This document shows positions 59,019 through 64,000 of a DNA stretch of 64,000 nucleotides, in pieces. Position 1 is the first letter of the stretch. Each line of letters starts with the position of its first letter. Under the pieces are notes generated by a model. The model was not told where the DNA came from. It did not search any database and worked only from the letters and a program-made list of their open reading frames with translations. This stretch comes from Mauremys mutica (lineage: Eukaryota; Chordata; Testudines; Geoemydidae). The translations under genes and the position numbers were made by a program. The DNA lies in the NCBI RefSeq assembly GCF_020497125.1, contig NC_059075.1, forward strand, positions 39,716,003 through 39,780,002, read 5' to 3'.

Positions 59019-59449
59019 CAGGGCCGCCCAGACGGTGGGGGGGGGAAGTGGGGCAATTTGCCCCAGGCCCTGGGCCCTGCAGGGGCCCCCACTAGAGTTT
59101 TTCGGGGGCCCTGGAGTGGGGTCCTTCACTCGCTCCAGGGGCCCCGGAAAACTCTTGCGGGGCCTGGGCCCCCAGAGCTTCTTCCGCTCCGGGTCTTTGG
59201 TGGCGGGGGGTCCTTCTGCTCCAGGGCGGAAGGACCCCCCACCGCTGAATTACCACTGAAGTGGGACCCGCCACCGAAGTGCTGGGTCTTTGGCCGTAAT
59301 TCGGCGGCGGGGAGTCCCCGCCGCGGGTCTTCGGGGCACTTCAGAGGCGGGTCCCGGAGCGGAAGGACCTCCTGCTGCCGAATTACCGCCGAAGCGGGGC
59401 CCCCCGCCACTGAAGACCCCAGGCCCCCTGAATCCTCTGGGCGGCCCTG
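59019..59449. mobile_element. hAT MITE, 431 bp, perfect 8-bp duplication
   Basis: Flanks are perfect copies of GCTTCAGG at 59011-59018 and 59450-59457. Termini CAGGGCCGCCCAGACGG and, inverted, CAGGGCCGCCCAGAGGA agree over 14 bases. The interior is very GC-rich and contains repeated 'gctccgggtctt', 'gcggaaggacccccc' and 'cgccgaagcggg' type blocks with inverted partners. Long frames on both strands (58852-59711) are artefacts. Confidence 0.94.
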
Positions 59450-59457
59450 GCTTCAGG

Positions 59458-62400
59458 TGGCCCCTTCTTCAGTTATGTACGGGTGGTGTGTAACAGTCAG
59501 GATCTTCTGGAAACTATGCTTGTCTGAGTTTCTCAGCATCTGTCTTTGTGAGGTGTGTATCAGTCCTTTTGAGGAGCAGGGAAATTCTAAATCCCCATGT
59601 TTGTCAGGGATGGGGAGGCACTGGAGTGTGCTGGGGGTGGGGGGGGGAAATTATGAGCACGACTGGAAAGTAAATTTGGAAATGCAAACTTCTCACTCAG
59701 GACTCTTCTGAGAATGGACAGGGTATGCAATTATAGGGCCAGCTTTCCCCCAGTCCCTACCTATTGTCATTATAATAATTCCTGTAACAGGAATTGTGAG
59801 ACCTTCAGCCATAAAAAAATAAAAAAGGGAATATGGCATTTCAGTGCAGAACCAGGGCTGTGATTTCCCCATACTGGGCAGTAGGGGGCAAAGGTGAGCT
59901 GCCTCAGTCTTTCACTAGGGGACAGGGTGCTCACCAGCACAGATAGTTAGCTTGCAGAGCATTGCTAAGGCAGGGGGTCTTTCTTCAGAATCAGTGAAAG
60001 GGAACATCTCTATGTGAAGGGGAGTGCATGCTGCTTCCTTCAATAAGGTCCAGACCTGGCTCTGGAAGTGCAGCCCACAGGATCCCAGCAGTGCTGGATG
60101 GGAAGGGGGAAGCACAGGACAAATTAATGCTGCTTACTCTGGACCATTTCCTCCAGGAAAGCTGGATATAGTAAAACAAAACAAAGAGCGTAACAAGGCA
60201 AGGATATGTTGGGTGTGAATAAGAAAGTGCCTCATTAGTGGCAGAGTCTGAGGAGCTGGGAGGGAGGGGGTGTCAAAGTGCAGCAGCTGTGTCTGGCTGG
60301 GCAGGGTGCAAGACTGTTTTATGCAGGGCGTGTGGACACTGAGAGCAAAATTATGTATAAATGAAATGTATGAAAAGATGTGTGTACTGTGTGTGTAAAG
60401 GGGTGTCAACGAGAATCAGTGCCTGTTGTGTTCTGTGCATACATGTGTTTTGTGTGTGATACGCACACATTTGTAACAGAGAGTGAGGCGTATGAGTGAC
60501 AAATCATTCCCTCTGGGAAGGGACCATACAGCCTCAGCAGTGCTGGAGGACTCTGACCCACAGCCACTGAGCCAAACACCTCTCAGGGGGCAAAGCAGAA
60601 ATTACTGGTTTGGAAAGCCCAAGACATCACTGCCCCCCTCGAGGCTAGAGCTCAGTTCAGGATAGGAAGAAGCTATGAGTCAGATGAGCTTCCTATGTGC
60701 TGTGCTGCAGAAGGGGCTTTATTCCAGTCACCAGTATCCTGAGGGAGGGCATAGGAGAGAAGACAGAAGCTAAATGCTCTCAAACATAGCTCAAGGGCAG
60801 CACAAGCCAGCCCATAGGAAGGCAGAGGAAGAAGGTGGCTGTTCCCAGCTGATATGCCATTTGTCTCACACTCAGCATGTCTTTGAAGTTGCAAGGGCTA
60901 TTCCAGAGCACCCTTCACTGTATTTCTCTCTCTCTCTCTCTCTCCCCCCCTTCCTTTCTCAACTCAGTTGTGAGATCTATCACATTTGGGTTCCAACCTT
61001 CACACAGCAAACATCCAGTATGCTGTGAAATGTGCTAACACAAAGAACACACAGCCCCAGGCTCCTGGCTGGGAAGGTCTGACACAGCTCCTCATCCCCT
61101 TTAAATGAACAGAATTAATAGTCAAGGCTCTTTCCTTCCCCCTCCCACCCAAGTCTGCATTGGAGTAAGCATTCCTGGTTTAGTTTTTGGCAATGAATGC
61201 TGCAGTGGTGAGGGGGATATGCCAGCCCCTGCAGGCTTCTCTGTACACTCTGTTCTCAGGGCTGTTTGCTGTGCGGGCCGCAGGCTTCAGGCCTTTGAAG
61301 GGTTGAATACCATCTTTTGATTTACCATGGCTGATGGGGTGTGAGAAGCTTTACAACTCAAATACACAGGGAAAAAAAAACAGCACAGAAAAATACTCAT
61401 ACCATAACAGAACCCAAATGGAATTGAACGAGAAAAAAAAGACGGACATTTCTTAGTAATAGCTTTAAATAACTTAGAAAAAAAGCACAAGTAGATAATA
61501 CACCACTCAAAACAGTCTGTGCTGATACAGATCTGGTGCTTACCAGCCCATTTGGGGATTCGGATGTATGACTGGTCAGATCTGAGCTCCCCCTTATTTG
61601 GAGTTGGTGGCCATCTGTCACTTAAAAGGGCATTTTGGCATTGTCAAGCCAGAAGGTCTTGGATTTCACTTGGATGTAACCTATCTCCTCAAACAGTTGA
61701 CAAGAACACCAACTAAACAACTGGGAGTTGATGGCTGGGCTTCTTGGCACTGCAAAGCTTCCCCCGCCCCCCAAGGTCTCAGATTTGATCTCTTCCTTCA
61801 ATAACATAATCTAAGCCCTTTGGAAAACAGAGAAGTCCTGATTTAAGGTCTTGTGGGAAACCTTTGTAACTTGGGGGGGTGGTTTTCAGACAAGTAGGGA
61901 TAACTTGGTTCAGTGTTCCAAATAATGGAAATTAAGGTTCTGTGGCTCAAATCACTGGGGGAGCAGAGAGGCATAGGCTCCCCTCTCAGCTGCAGCATTA
62001 GTCATTTTATTGGAGCACAGACCTTCAGAGCTCTGCAGGGCCAAAGCTCCATGTCTGCAAAGCTTAGGAGCTCAGCAAAAATAATGATTCAGCCACTGCC
62101 GCTCCAGCATAACTGACCTTCAGTGACAGAGTTTTGGTTCACCAGGGTTTCCCCCCCCCATGTACCAGTCCCTTAGCCAAGGACAGTATGTAGCGTATAC
62201 TGTAATATGAAGCTCTTGGTCAAAACTCCAGTAAAATGCTCAGAAAGTATTTTCAGTCATATTCTTTAGGTGGTAGGGCATTAAAAGCCAGATGTTTAGC
62301 ACCTGGCCCAGGTCTAATGGTCTCCAGAAGGTCTGTGTAACAAGTTACCACAGCTGACGGAACAAGCAATATTGACAGGCATTGGAAGAAAATGTTTTCT

Positions 62401-62629
62401 GCTCTCCTCGCCAAAGGGAAAGCCACTATGATGTAAAGTAGAACCCTTTAAAGTGAGGAGGGGGAGATTAAATGGGCAGAAAATGTTTCCTGCCTTGCCT
62501 TGCAGGTACCAGAGTGCCCTCTTCCCTCACTGATTTCCATGGAAGTTGAAGGTGTCTCAGTACCTATCAGGTGGTATCAGGGAGCTCAGCAGGGTAGAGC
62601 TCATTAAGGACAATACTTTACATGCTGCA
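59458..62629. other. Unassigned, low-repeat sequence; (CT)n at ~60926-60945
   Basis: No recognised gene. A CT microsatellite followed by a C-run is at 60926-60950. Short frames such as 60774-61028 lack domains. Confidence 0.45.
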
Positions 62630-62860
62630 GTGCCTGGTGAGAGAGCATCTCCAAGTGCTTTGCAAGCATCCACTACTGAAGCCTCACTGCTTCCCTGCAA
62701 GGTAAGGTAGCTTTAGCACCCTTAGCAGAGGGATGAAGTGAGGCACTAGAGGGTAAAGGGACTTGCTCAGGATCACAGTGAGATCATGGCAAAATTCAGA
62801 ATAGGACCCAGGTGTCCCAGATTCCCAAACCCAGATCTGACAACATAACACGCTCTCCCT
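62630..62860 (-). repeat. MIR-like SINE
   Basis: 'ctccaagtgctttgcaagca', 'gggacttgctcaggatcaca' and 'taggacccaggtgtcccaga' are in antisense MIR order. Confidence 0.65.
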
Positions 62861-64000
62861 CTTAAAATATGAGATTTGGCCTCACAGCACTTTGATTCTC
62901 AGACAGACAAACTTTTTCACTCTAATTATCAGAAAGCATTTCAGAAAAGGGACCTTGGGAAGGGACAGAAATTCTCAGGGTGCTAGATTATTTGGACAAA
63001 TAGCATTGGATGGGAAAAGCAAGCAGCTGCAAACACACTAATCACACACATGCTGGAGTTGTTTGAAAGATTTTCTTTACACATTAGACTACAGAACAAT
63101 AATTCTTTGGAATTGATCCCCAAAGGGGACATGGTAGGCATAAGGGATTCTCCACTTCACTTAAAACTGATACAGGCAGAGATGGATGCCACATGAGAAG
63201 TCATTGTGGCAGCTGGGATGATCTATTTCCCCATGGATCAGTGCATTTTAGTACTACCTCTGCTGCCATGCTGGCTGGACACTCAATGATGCTTTACAGT
63301 GCTCTAGTTCAGCTGAGTACAGCATGTAAATGCCAGACAACAGGAGCTATGTAACAGTGCAGTATTTTTCCATCTAAGGGAACACGTAACGCTTCCAGAT
63401 CCTCATGGGATGGAGACTCTTTTCATTTCTCATTTTTAAAGATAGGAGCTTGTTCTAACAGATCATTCCCTTTTCACCCTCCAAACCCAACAGTAAAAGA
63501 AGGGGCTGACTTTCCCTTCCAGAGCCAAAGGAGGCTAGAAGCAGGTATTTTGGAAACCAGTTAATGCCACCTCCTGGGTCAGCCCTAGAGGGGTGACTGG
63601 AGGGCAATATGTTACACTGTTCCTTGTTGACCTCCAACACCTGAAAGTCCAGATGAGGACCAAGGTGGAGCAGTCCCTAGAAGAACCATTCAAGTTATGT
63701 GGTTCATTCAGCTCTGGTGTGGCATGATCTAGATGATACCACCTATGTCTAGCTGTGACATGGTTCAATGACCGAATCACATCAATATATAGTCCGATGT
63801 GTGACACTGTCACTGCACTGTGCAAAGTCATTGCAATGTCTCTTCTTCACATTACGGCCCAGCCAGGACTCAGGAGCGAGTTTCCTATTGATAACTCATA
63901 GTATCTGAGAGACGTCACAATGGGGCTTGGAATTTCAAAAGCTAGCCCAAGCTCATTGTGGAGCATACACTTAGTTCCTGTTAGATACCCTAAATACACT
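62861..64000. other. Unassigned sequence to window end
   Basis: No gene, RNA or clear repeat recognised. Confidence 0.45.

Noticed and set aside
59058..59711. 217-aa frame
   Set aside because: It runs through the GC-rich 59019-59449 MITE and out into flanking DNA; no domain.
1..64000. CRISPR arrays, bacterial operons, tRNA or rRNA genes
   Set aside because: No spaced identical repeats of CRISPR type, no operon-like gene packing, and the only tRNA-like segments are SINE heads lacking a full cloverleaf.

Overview
This window reads as non-coding, repeat-rich vertebrate nuclear DNA, most likely from a turtle or tortoise (Testudines) or at least a non-avian archelosaur. The reasons are CR1-clade LINE pieces, MIR-like and tRNA-derived SINEs, many small hAT-type DNA elements, and PIF/Harbinger elements with a Myb/SANT-like reading frame, a mix I associate with turtles from memory (no search was run). 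I see no bacterial-type operons, no convincing multi-exon host gene, no classical RNA gene and no CRISPR array. Nearly all short open frames are chance frames in repeats or intergenic DNA.

Layout: 1-585 is a CR1 fragment on the minus strand. 1.39-2.15 kb is an older LINE remnant. 2.25-2.77 kb is a MIR split by a 288-bp insertion with a 13-bp target duplication. 3.75-4.52 kb is a hAT element with a G-rich minisatellite. 7.3-10.3 kb holds SINE copies and a palindromic hAT MITE. 10.8-12.6 kb is a minus-strand L2-clade LINE, followed by a fold-back SINE. 13.16-13.52 and 16.77-17.46 kb are two more hAT elements carrying internal minisatellites. 19.5-23.0 kb is a minus-strand CR1-clade LINE interrupted by one LTR and followed by a second LTR of the same family. 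24.4, 25.1, 28.6, 29.0, 42.0 and 59.0 kb carry further hAT elements.

26.26-27.78 kb is an apparently complete 1.5-kb Harbinger element (TTA duplication) with the only long convincing open frame in the window, a 210-residue Myb/SANT-like protein ending near a consensus splice donor, and a short opposed frame. 32.26-33.16 kb is a decayed Ty3/Gypsy pol segment; 34.79-35.04 kb is an L2 tail. 39.84-41.84 kb is a second, decayed Harbinger element, followed by a tRNA-derived SINE split by a hAT MITE. 43.92-45.92 kb is a CR1 interrupted by a 705-bp solo LTR, and 50.35-51.03 kb is a 683-bp solo LTR with a perfect 5-bp target duplication. From 51.0 kb to the end the sequence is mostly low-repeat, with microsatellites and one more hAT MITE.

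The clearest story is one of nested transposition: precise 8-bp (hAT), 5-bp (LTR) and 3-bp (Harbinger) target duplications can be read directly and give a relative order of insertions. I found no evidence for a new defence, metabolic or signalling system.
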